Source: Candidatus Omnitrophota bacterium (GTDB lineage: Bacteria > Omnitrophota > Gorgyraeia > Zapsychrales > Fredricksoniimonadaceae). From it: 9,864 nucleotides of DNA. The stretch covers positions 1-9,864 of the forward strand of contig JACQQW010000275.1 in the NCBI GenBank assembly GCA_016206745.1. Direction: 5' to 3'. The notes under the pieces were generated by a model. The model saw nothing but the letters and a program-made list of their open reading frames with translations. It searched no databases and was not told the DNA's origin. The number at the start of each line of letters is the position of its first letter. Positions within the stretch are counted from its first letter, which is position 1. Positions 1 through 9,400 of this stretch are shown in pieces. The position numbers were made by a program, and so were the translations under genes.

Positions 1-891
1 AATCAAGGAAATTCCAGAAAAAACCTCTGTGCCGGCCAGCGGCAAAATTGATGTCTTTTCCGCCGGCACGCAAAAAATGTTTGAGGTGATCTTCTGGTTT
101 TGGTAAAGATCCAGTTCATATTCTTTGTCAAAAATACTAAACCGGTCCTGGCTATGCTCGTAGGTCAAGAGTTTGTAATCACGCTGTTCGAAAAATGCCT
201 CCAGTTGATCCATTAAATCCGGATTGTATTCGATCATAATCGGCGGCCGGCAGGATTCAATGGTTTTAACCAGGCCCAGCAACACTTCATAATCAAAACC
301 CTCGGTATCGATTTTAATAATATCCGGTTTTAAATTCAATTCATCCAGCGGCACAATGTCCACCCTGTATTCGACAATGACAATACTTTTGCCCTTGTGC
401 CCCGGTAAATGCTGTTCTTCCATGGTCCGCCGGACAAAATCTTCGCGCAGGGACGCCGCAGTATAAATGGGAACGCCGTTATAAATAGGGATATAAAGCG
501 TCATTTGCGCGCGGACGCGGCCGGCGCCCAGGAGCATATATTCAAAACGTTTCAATCTCCGTTTTAATTTACGCAAGGCGCGCTCGTGGCAAAGGTTGGG
601 TTCCAGCGACAGGATGCGGTAATCGCTGTGCACATGGCGAAACCCGATGGCGGAAATGCCGTCATTGGCGCCGATGTCCAGGAACAACCCGTCTCCTTCA
701 TGCACCAGATGGGCAAAGCCATAATAACTTTTATCGTGCGGCAGAACAAAGGGGATGTACTGAAACAACCGGCGGCCGATAAAACCGGTGTACGGGTTGT
801 AGCGCAAAAGCCGCGGCACCGCGGCGTTCAACCGCCACAGGCGGATGATCCGCCGGCGCATGCGCCTAAAAAGTGTTCTTAAACGCTCCAT
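1..891 (-). CDS. FkbM-family SAM-dependent methyltransferase, 3' end outside the window
   Basis: The frame is open for 297 codons and runs off the left edge without a stop, so the C-terminus is missing. SAM-binding motif I is visible as LFLDIGANDG (residues 69-78). An acidic strand end, SLEP, follows at 95-98, and the FkbM hallmark IIKIDTEGFDYEVLLG lies at 191-206. The first 35 residues are strongly basic (RRMRRRIIRLWR). The family methylates oxygen atoms, often on sugars of surface polysaccharides or on polyketides; the substrate here cannot be read from sequence. The ATG at 891 overlaps the end of the preceding 73-codon gene by 26 nt, in another frame, which suggests translational coupling. 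The nearby SD is weak (AAAGG about 13 nt upstream). An internal ATG at codon 11 is an alternative start. Being downstream of a YfhO-like membrane protein supports a surface glycan or lipid role. Family assignment is firm; substrate is unknown. Confidence 0.88.
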   Translation of the reverse strand, partial: MERLRTLFRRMRRRIIRLWRLNAAVPRLLRYNPYTGFIGRRLFQYIPFVLPHDKSYYGFAHLVHEGDGLFLDIGANDGISAIGFRHVHSDYRILSLEPNLCHERALRKLKRRLKRFEYMLLGAGRVRAQMTLYIPIYNGVPIYTAASLREDFVRRTMEEQHLPGHKGKSIVIVEYRVDIVPLDELNLKPDIIKIDTEGFDYEVLLGLVKTIESCRPPIMIEYNPDLMDQLEAFFEQRDYKLLTYEHSQDRFSIFDKEYELDLYQNQKITSNIFCVPAEKTSILPLAGTEVFSGISLI

Positions 892-1087
892 GGTCCGTGC
901 CGTGCCTTTTGAGGTAGTCCCGGTACACCAGGCCGTCGCGGGGATTTTGAAAGTGGCCGTTATAAAAAATCCCCAGCAAATAACGCCCGCGCTGGCGGAA
1001 ACACTTGTCCCAATCGACACTCACCAATAAAATCAGCATGAGACCAAGGTAAAGCCAAATATTGCGGGACAAAATTTGCTTGAGCAT
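866..1087 (-). CDS. Small membrane-anchored protein of unknown function (73 aa)
   Basis: I do not recognise the family. The start is chosen by a TGATG overlap: the TGA of the YfhO-like gene (1089-1087) shares its A with this ATG (1087-1085), a usual sign of translational coupling. A modest GGAAA lies a few bases upstream. Residues 9-24 form one hydrophobic segment (NIWLYLGLMLILLVSV). The tail is polar with aromatic and basic residues (WDKCFRQRGRYLLGIFYNG at 26-44, then NPRDGLVYRDYLKR). The protein is probably anchored in the inner membrane by its N-terminus. The last 26 nt overlap the start of the FkbM-type gene. Tight packing between two plausible surface-glycan genes suggests an accessory role, which is inference. 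A longer in-frame start at 1165 exists but would overlap the upstream gene by 79 nt, so it is less likely. Confidence 0.65.
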   Translation of the reverse strand: MLKQILSRNIWLYLGLMLILLVSVDWDKCFRQRGRYLLGIFYNGHFQNPRDGLVYRDYLKRHGTDHGAFKNTF

Positions 1088-3141
1088 CAACGTTTCCAAT
1101 ATAGCATAATACCGGCGTAAACTAAAAATACAAAAAGAAATATTGCCGTCAACACATACACCCATTGCCCGCCGAACGGTTGATAACGGAATTCAACCCT
1201 GTGTTCGCCCCGCGGCACCCATACGCCTTTAAACGCGCCATTGGCTATTTGGAGCTGTTGCAGATGGCCGTCCACATAGGCATGCCAGGCCCGGGTATAG
1301 GAATCGTTGTAGACCAAGAATTTACGCTGATCGAATTTGGTTTTGAACCCTACCCGGTTGACGTCAAAATGCGCGATGTCCAAAGCGTCCGACGGGCCTG
1401 TCACGGCAATCCCGGGCGCATTGGCATCATCGTAAAGGTATACCTTATACTGCGCGTAAGCGGCCAGTTGCGCCTCGCCCAAACGCTGGGACAAAGCAAA
1501 GGCCCAGCGGGCGGCGGCCTGCGGATAGCCCACCTTGGCCGGCGCGTCGGTCATGCTCATGGCGTACCAAAAATCTTCATACGGCACGAACTGATAAATG
1601 CGGCAGGAACTCACCGCCGGAACATCCGGGCGTATCCACGCGAAAACGGGGCGCACATGGTTGGATGGTAAAACGCATTTAAACTCCCCGGCATTGGCGC
1701 TGTAAGCCGCCATCACCGCAACCGGCTGAATGACCAACAATGCCGCCAACAACCATCCCCATACGTTCATACCCCAACGGAAAAAACCTGAATAGTATAT
1801 TGCGAACAGTGCCGCGCTTAAAGCCACCGTCACAAAAGACACGGCCATCACTCCCTCAAAACGCCGTAAAAATACCATAAATGCCCCATGCATAAGCAAA
1901 ATGCCAATGACCATGGCTTTCTTGCGGCTGATGTCCGACGGGCGGATGGCCAGCAATGCCTGCAGTTGTTTTAGGCCAAATAAAATAATCAATGGAATTA
2001 AAAACGCGCCCAGGAAAAACAGATTGCGGAAATACGCGAAGAAAAATAAATGGTCATATAAAAACCGGTGCACAGGCGTCGAGTCCCCCAAGGCGATCAG
2101 CCCAATTGCGATCATCACCGCGGCCAACAAAATGTTTAACCGGTCCACCTTCAAAAAAAACGACAAAATTACCAGCACATATATCCACACCGGCACAAAA
2201 AACAATGAGTCGGAACCATAAGTGATCTTGTCCAGATGCGCGAATAAATACCCAACATCCAGCCGTTCCCCTAAGCCCCCGCTGCGGGCGATTTCCTCAT
2301 AGAGCATGCCGCCCTTCCGGTCCATGGTGCGGTCATAACATTGCTCAACGGAGGAGTATTGGCAATGCCGCCCCGGGGACACGGAATCGCCGGAGGCATC
2401 CAGCATTTTATACGCCAGCAATGGCCCGGCCGCAATGATAATACCGGCGGCGCACACCAGTGAAAGCCTTTTATGGTCCAGCACAAAACGGCCGGTGTCC
2501 TTTAAGAAATCCCAGGTGGACGAAGGACACAGCAGGACACATAAGAGGACAAACACACAAAACACTGTTAAAAAATAAAATGGCAGATAAGCGCTTACAA
2601 TAATCATCACCGATAAACAAAGCCCTAAAAAATGGCCGGTCTTTTGTTCCCGGGCAAATGACAATAAGAAATAAAAAAACCAGATCGCCGGGACGGTAAT
2701 CTCCAAAAACGTCATCTGGGTGAACATCGACAAGCCTAAGCTGGAAAACATCAAACATAAATAGGCAAGATAGGCCAGGCGCGTGTCTCTCAACAACCGT
2801 TTGGCCAGGAAATAAAAACCCGAACACCCCGCAAAAAAATACAGGACCATATAAATGATAAAAGCGATATTGTAATCGACTCCCAAAATTTTAAGCAAAG
2901 GGACCACTTGTGTGACGGGATTAAATAAATTGCAGATGGAAATAGCGTAAAACGGCCGGCCCAAGGTGACAAAAGGGTCCCACAAAGGGACTACACCGTT
3001 TAAGAGGTTATTGAAATAATATTTGGCGACACCATAAATCGTATTGGTGTCCATGTTAAGGGGAATGGCGCCGGAGACAAAATCACGCAGGAGGAACACC
3101 CACAGCAGGCAGGGGCCAAGGAATTTAAAAACGCGAAGCAT
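1087..3141 (-). CDS. YfhO-like multi-spanning membrane protein (GT-C-like)
   Basis: This is a 684-residue polytopic membrane protein. Hydrophobic segments recur from about residue 5 to 480, and a last helix lies near 660-681. The first exported loop carries NMDTNTIYGVAKYYFNN and PLWDPFVTLGRPF (residues 29-64), like the PLWNP-type loop of YfhO and related GT-C-fold proteins. A family-like STPVHRFLYDHLFFFAYFRN stretch lies at 354-373. The C-terminal domain (608-655) reads FLVYNDSYTRAWHAYVDG, then ANGAFKGVWVPRGEHRVEFRY, closely matching the beta-sandwich tail typical of YfhO proteins. In Firmicutes this family is linked to glycosylation of teichoic acids and other surface polymers, probably using polyprenyl-phosphate sugars. 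The substrate here is unknown. The ATG at 3141 has no SD, and a strong -10 element ends 5 nt before it, pointing to a leaderless message. Its stop overlaps the next start. Fold family likely; exact activity unproven. Confidence 0.8.
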   Translation of the reverse strand: MLRVFKFLGPCLLWVFLLRDFVSGAIPLNMDTNTIYGVAKYYFNNLLNGVVPLWDPFVTLGRPFYAISICNLFNPVTQVVPLLKILGVDYNIAFIIYMVLYFFAGCSGFYFLAKRLLRDTRLAYLAYLCLMFSSLGLSMFTQMTFLEITVPAIWFFYFLLSFAREQKTGHFLGLCLSVMIIVSAYLPFYFLTVFCVFVLLCVLLCPSSTWDFLKDTGRFVLDHKRLSLVCAAGIIIAAGPLLAYKMLDASGDSVSPGRHCQYSSVEQCYDRTMDRKGGMLYEEIARSGGLGERLDVGYLFAHLDKITYGSDSLFFVPVWIYVLVILSFFLKVDRLNILLAAVMIAIGLIALGDSTPVHRFLYDHLFFFAYFRNLFFLGAFLIPLIILFGLKQLQALLAIRPSDISRKKAMVIGILLMHGAFMVFLRRFEGVMAVSFVTVALSAALFAIYYSGFFRWGMNVWGWLLAALLVIQPVAVMAAYSANAGEFKCVLPSNHVRPVFAWIRPDVPAVSSCRIYQFVPYEDFWYAMSMTDAPAKVGYPQAAARWAFALSQRLGEAQLAAYAQYKVYLYDDANAPGIAVTGPSDALDIAHFDVNRVGFKTKFDQRKFLVYNDSYTRAWHAYVDGHLQQLQIANGAFKGVWVPRGEHRVEFRYQPFGGQWVYVLTAIFLFVFLVYAGIMLYWKR

Positions 3142-3174
3142 GAGGCATTATAGCATATTAACTTTACTGCTCAA
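3139..3174 (-). promoter_or_regulatory. Extended -10 promoter for the YfhO-like/FkbM unit
   Basis: On the minus strand TTGAGC (3174-3169) is separated by 16 nt from TATAAT (3152-3147), which is preceded by the extended -10 dinucleotide as TGC. The -10 is a perfect consensus and the -35 matches 4 of 6 positions. The predicted start is 3140-3141, at the ATG itself, so transcripts would be leaderless. The element sits across the final codons of the 92-residue gene and the 22-nt gap, so read-through from the upstream unit is also possible. Confidence 0.6.
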
Positions 3175-3442
3175 CTTCCACTTCTATGCCCCCGCAGGAT
3201 GGGGTAAAAAAATTATAACAAATCGCGATCAATAACCCGGACAAAAAACCCACAATGCCGTTTAAAATAGGAAACAGCAACAAAGACCAGGCGCCTAAAT
3301 GCATCAACCCTTCTTCTTCCTGGGTCCCGGCCATGGAAGCGATGGTCACAATCAATCCCAAAACAAATCCAATCACGGCATGCAGACAACTGAGCATGGT
3401 GGCAAGCGGCAATGCCCTGATTTTCAATACCTTGACCGGCAT
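3164..3442 (-). CDS. Small two-helix membrane protein (92 aa)
   Basis: Two hydrophobic segments are clear, at about residues 11-38 and 51-76. They are joined by a short acidic loop (GTQEEEGLMH). The Gly-rich helix pair and the ending CYNFFTPSCGGIEVEVE resemble small uncharacterised bacterial membrane proteins that end in a YN...GGIE.E motif, some annotated as DUF3566-like. That likeness is from memory and moderate. No catalytic residues are evident. The ATG at 3442 is set by an excellent SD, GGGAGG, four to five bases upstream. It begins 12 nt after the stop of the giant gene, so the two are probably one transcript. The promoter of the next gene overlaps its last codons. A role as a helper of the giant membrane protein is possible but only inferred from position. 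Confidence 0.75.
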   Translation of the reverse strand: MPVKVLKIRALPLATMLSCLHAVIGFVLGLIVTIASMAGTQEEEGLMHLGAWSLLLFPILNGIVGFLSGLLIAICYNFFTPSCGGIEVEVEQ

Positions 3443-3454
3443 AAGGACCTCCCA

Positions 3455-6400
3455 TCAATTTAAATGCGGTTCTCCCAGCATGGATTTCAACATCAAAGGC
3501 GTGACCGGGACAACTGCAAACACCTGCGGCACAACCCCGTCGATGGGCATGGCCAGCATGGCTTGATCATCAAACACAATGCGGTTGACCTGGTCTTCCT
3601 TGACGTCCAAATCCATTAAACGGTTGTCCATATCGATGCCGCCTTTGCGAAGCGCCGAGGCAACAGAAGCAGCATCTATGGCAACGGCCGCTAATGCCGG
3701 TTCATCGTCATTGACCGCATCATTTGACTCATTCGACAAAATTTTGTAAATCACTGCATGGGGGGACACTGAACTGGGAGTGGAGTGCACACCGGTTTCC
3801 GAATAGGTCCTTTGAGGATCATGCAATATATAATTAAACGTGGCGGTCTTGACCAACTGCACGCCCAGTTCTTTAAAAAACAACATATTGGCAAAACCAT
3901 TAACGCTGAGATTATAAATTTCCTGTTCATCCTCATTTAAATCGGCAACCGGGGCACCTGCAATATCAATGTGGTAATTGCTGGCGGATTTATTTTTAAA
4001 TGGCCCTCTGCCGAAGGTCGTGACTTCGGCCCCGCTTTTTAACCGGTTTAATCCGAAAAAGGCCCCGGTTTTAGGGAATTTTAATTGCTGCAAGGCCATG
4101 TTCGTGCTGCTGCGTTCCACCGAATACCGGCCACTGTCATCGACAAAGGTACCGGGATTATCAGGATCAGCGGGGGCATCCTGTATAAAAGAAATGGTCT
4201 GATCACCCCTGACCGACCGGAATGCCAATTTTTTAATAAAATCGCTCCTGGGATCCGCGCCCCACACATCCATGCCGGTGGAAGCCAAACTGTTGGCCAT
4301 CAGTTTCGCAAAAAAATTCTCCTGGGTTTGATGGACCATGCGTGAAGCCCCCAGAAACATGTTGGGAGGCCCCAGCCTTCCCCACAAGGGACGCCCCAGC
4401 AATGGGCGGTACACCCAGTTGGTCAATAAAAAGGGCAGCAGATATTTAATGAATACAAAATCCAGGGAACGGATTGCAAATTTAAACAGAGTATCGGGCA
4501 AACCCCCTCCAGCCCCAAAAAGGTTTGTCAACGGGCCTCCAAACAGAAAAACCCCCCATACAATTAAATCCATGATCCTGCTAATGACAAAAGACTCGCG
4601 TTGGACTTTCCCTAAATATCTTGCCCTTTCAATGATGGTGTCGTGCACGCCGCTTTCGATTTTATTACCATCCTCATCAAAACCAGACATCCGTTGGGCA
4701 TCCTTCAAAGACATGGTCCTGAATATATACGCCAACCGGTCAATTTGCCTCTGCGTCAACTTCATTCCCAATGGATTATTTTCCTGAGGATACATTTCCC
4801 GTAAATGGGCGGCCAAATAAAAAGCCATTTGCATGTGATTATACGCCAGCAATTCTTCAGAAAGCACAGGCGCTTCCAGTGGATAGAGATTGCCGATCAC
4901 AAAAGCCTGCCGGTCAAAAGGCGCATCCGGGTATAGCCCCTGGCCTGATGAGCTGTTGAGTACAGAATCGATACGGGCGGTCATCCGGAACACATTCTTC
5001 CTGCCGGCCAATTTTTCCACCACGTCTTTGGACAAGCGGCTGGGGAATGTCGCGCCTGATTTACTGACCACCAGCACCACGGTCTGCGGGTCAATGCCGT
5101 ACTTTAACGGGTCTTTGATAAATTCATTGGCATCAATAATGTCCACCGACAAACCGGGGACCAGGCGGGACAAAATAAGCTTGGTGTTCTCGCTGACCCA
5201 TAAAGAATTCTCATAACCGATAATGACCAAACGTTTTTTTTCGGAAGCTTTTAAACGCTCTGCCAAATTGGCCGCCGATTGACGGTTAAAAGAATTCTTG
5301 TCGTCCCATTGCTTCTGGGCCTCATGCAACATGTGCGCGGTCATTTCTTTTTCCTCATCCAACATCCTTGCCCGGTCCTTGTACTTTACCAACGGGGTAT
5401 AATAGCGGTTCTTTTTGCCATTCACATACTCCTGATTGGGGTATATTCTCTTATCGCGCATGTCATTGACCGCTTCCTCATCACTATGGTCCACTTCTTC
5501 CCATTTGCCTTTGCGGCGCAAGGAAGATTTGATGCTCATTCCATTGCCCGGCAGAAACGAAAAATCAACCACCTCCCCGTCTTGCAAATGCATGATGTGT
5601 GCAATCTTCTTTCCGGTCTTGGTATCGCCTTTTAGCACCCGCGGGTCCGAGGCAGAAGCCACAATGCCTTCTTTCAGGTTAAACCCTACTCCGATGTCCT
5701 GATTTCTAGAAAGATACGTCACGCCGTCATCGTCTAAGGAGGTGCGCACAAAAATGCCGTATGTCCCTTCCGCGCGCTCATAAAATTCTTTGGTAGCGGT
5801 TTCTCTATCCCCGGTAAAAAACTTGGCCACGGCCAGGTCAACAAATTCCTCGCGCGCTTTTTTGGGATCACGCCCCTGGGCTGTCCATCGTTGTTCCCAG
5901 GAACGGAACACTTCTGCGGCCCCTGTTTGAAGGCGGGCTTCCTTTTCCATTTCGTCAACCAGCATCTCTTTAAAAATTTGTATCAGCCGGTATTGAAAAC
6001 GCAAATCGGGGTTTCGGGCCAGCATTTCTTCGCTTACCCACAAATCTTTAAATGATTTCGACGGGTCATTTAAATAGGGCCTGGCTAAAAGCTGGGCCAC
6101 CTTGCCGAATACTTCATCATATTTCCGGCCGACCGCGATTTCATTTTCCTCAGACAATACGTCCTGCATAGCCTCCTGGGCGCTTGTGTGGTTTGAAAAA
6201 AGATGGGCAAAGCGCATGGAGGCGCGGGCATTGCCTAAAGTCATGTGCAGGTGGAGCTGGAACGGAAGGACCGGAGAATCACCGGGGGGCAACGCATCTT
6301 TATAATGCAGCAAACGCGGAAAAAATTCCCGCATTTGCGTCACATTGAGCATAGTGTTAAATAACCTGTACCCATTATTATCTCCATTGTGGGCGATGAT

Positions 6401-9400
6401 GACGATCACATTTCTGACGAATGATTTTAGTTCTCCCTTTACCAATCTCCAGACAGTGGTCTTCTCGGCAGGGCCCGCATGCGGATGGGCCGCTTTACGG
6501 ACCAAATCTCCCCCGGTGGCAAAGCGCACATGCGCGACCACAGTGCGGACAGCGGCTTTGCCAAAATTATATACAGGCCTGAATACCTTGGGCAGGGACC
6601 TTCTGAATTTAGAATAAACTTTGGCTGTTAAGTTCGTATAAAAACCGTTTCTGGATATTCCTCGCTTGCTTTTGACCTCTTTCTTCTCAAGCAACCGGGT
6701 CTCTCCCTGCTCATCATCATACATGGTGGCAACGCCGACTTCCTGCCCGCCGCGGAAGGTCAAATCGACCGTCGCATCCTCAAACCAATCCACCCATTCA
6801 TTGAATTTATCTAAATCTTCTTCAGCATCTTCGGTATCAGCCCGCACGGAAAGCGTCTCTAGCCCGCACCCGAATTTACAATCTTCGATGGCCTTTTGAG
6901 GATCCCAATCATGGGGCCAGGCTTCTTTCAAAATAGCCCAGATACCGGCCGCCAAAGGCCCCAGTAAAGGCATCAATGATGTTCCCCAGGTCAGGGAGCC
7001 CAGACCTATCAAGCCGGCGCCTCCCAGAACGACCGTCGTGAACAATCCCATCCTGCTTATGAACTTAGCCGCGCCGGCTTGGCCTTGGACAGGAGGAAAA
7101 TACATATGAGGAAAGAAATCCTTGGGATTTTTAAAAGGTATTAATAACCCCAGCCATTGCCCCAAGCTAAGATTCGCCCGCAAATTATTAGGTTTGAACG
7201 CGGTTGTAAATGCTTTAGGATAACGCAGAAAAGCAGGCACGGAATGGCCCATAACCTCATGTTTCCATAATCCCAACATATACCCTATCCGCGTTAAAAA
7301 CGGCAAAGCCACCGCACTTATGATCAGGGCTGCCGGAGCCAATATTCCGAATGCCACGGCCCCACCTGCAAGCGCCATACCAGATAACCATCCCCAGATA
7401 TCCATCCCGCGCAAATTCCTCGCGCTGTTATACGAAAGCCTCGCCTGCGCCACAGCGCCGCTCCCCGTATCTGAAACCACATTTATTGTTCCCCCATTTT
7501 GTTTTAGCTGTTCTAATTGTTCAATCAATTGCTGACCCTGCTGTATTTCTTGCGATGTGGCTGGTGTTACTCCAAAAGAGCCAATCACCAATCCTGGGAT
7601 AGATTGCATCGGTGGGATTACAGAATCCGGTGGAGCGGCCACACTTCCTTGGTTACTCAAAGGAGGCGGCGGTGGAGGCGGCGCTGATCCATTGCGGCTG
7701 GAATTCAATGCGGATGATGCACCTGTTCCATTTGAGCCATTCCCTTTAAATTTAAACAATGCAAAAGTGAGACCAATGCCAAAAGCAACCGCTACTGCCC
7801 CCATTCCTATCCATGAAGACCATTTGGTAATTTTATTTGCAGTTAATGTAGCAGTATTTGTGCTGGGTGTAGATGTTGTTGGATTCTGCAGATGCGCCCC
7901 GGGTGTCATAGTTACTTTAGATAATGAGGGTGGTGCCGGAGGTTGTACAGCAGGAGCGTTCTGCGCGGCCCGATTTATGACCGGTTCTGCCTGCTGAACA
8001 GTTTCCATCGCTTTAGGGGAAACTGCGGGCATTTCAAATTTATCCCCGACTTTTATCCAATGCACGCTCTTGTCCACATTGCCCTGGACCCTCTTTACCG
8101 GGACCTTTTTTTCCATTCCATATTCACCCCAGAGTTCTCCTTTATAAGGAGACGTCCTGTGTCCATCCGGGTCAAGTTGTTCAAACATGTTACTGATACC
8201 GGCAAGCATATGCCCGTATGTCCTGTCATCCTTTGTCACCTCCACAATCATCTTTCCATTGTCCCCCGGTTTCAAACTATAACTCTCCGCATTACTGGCC
8301 CCCAATGAACTGAAACCCGCGACCGCCAACATACCAATAAGAAGTACTTTAGCTAAAAATCCCCTGAACTTTTTAGAGACCACCCTTTTATCCAGAACGC
8401 CAAGTATTGCCTTGTCATTAGTGGGAGATAAATTGACCACAGCCATGGCCAAATCCGATCCAAAAGACAATCGGCCCGCCAATAATGCCCAGTCCGTTTG
8501 TTCTTTGTAAAGCTCGCTTCCGACTTTTCCAAATGCCGTAAAATCCATGCCCCCGGACACATACTTGCGCGGGGTCACTTTCTGGGTAAAGGGATCATAG
8601 TCTTCCTTGATATAATTATAAACGTGCTTTTTAAACGCCTGTAAATACCGGTTGAATATTTTTTCTTTGACCGTCTTATCATCGACGTCCACCCCCGCCA
8701 CTTTATTTTTTCCGACATACATTCTCCCAAGCAGGCTGTCATGCAAATGGCGTTTATACCATGTGGCTAAAATCATCGCGTCGTAAACCTGGCGGACAAC
8801 AGCAAAGTTCTTGCCTTCATTGACCTCTTTGCGCAAGACCGGGATGAGGATTTCGCGGGCGACTTGGGAACCTAGGGCATTGGTATTTCTAAGCGTACCA
8901 CCCCGCTGCAATTTCTCTAAATATTGTTCGGATTTATCTGTGGAAATTGCTGGGGGCCATGCGCTCTTTCTATAATTCTGACTGAGCGCATGGTAATCCT
9001 CTTCCAACTTCACATCCAACTCACTGCGCGCCACAAAAGCGCTGCCGCCCCTGACATACACTTCCGCGGATTTGGGCACAATCCATACCTTATTAAAGGT
9101 ATTGACCGGAATATCCGTAGTCCCATATTTTTCATAGGCCTTTTGGTATATCTTTTGCCAAAAATTTTGCCCCACTGTTCGTTCAGGATAAGTCAAGGAA
9201 GCGGCGATTTGTTTAAGCAAATAATCCTGTTCCAGCAAATCTTTGCCCATTTGGGTGGTCCCAAAGCCCTCTGGGGCAATGCGGTCTTTTTCATACGGGG
9301 ACAAATTGACCCATAAATCAGTTTCCGGGACCGTCAGGCAGGTCAAAAAATACTTGGTCAAACGGGTGATTTCATCCTTTAAAGGCTGTCCCAAAAGCCT

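Noticed and set aside
2471..2827. Alternative minus-strand frames inside the YfhO-like gene
   Set aside because: They overlap well-supported transmembrane coding sequence in another frame and have no recognisable domains.
3185..3213. GC-rich hairpin CCCC...GGGG near the end of the 92-residue gene as a terminator
   Set aside because: The stem is only four to five pairs, lies inside coding sequence and has no T-tract after it.
4338..4787. Plus-strand open frames such as 4338-4787, 1165-1671 and 7557-7997
   Set aside because: They lie antisense to strongly supported genes, show no family motifs, have low-complexity or Arg/Pro-rich products and no convincing RBS. They are shadow frames.
7244..7261. 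HEVMGH in the giant protein (residues 788-793) as a zinc protease motif
   Set aside because: The spacing is H-E-x-x-x-H, one residue too long for HExxH. No further family motif is visible, and it lies in a short loop after membrane helices.
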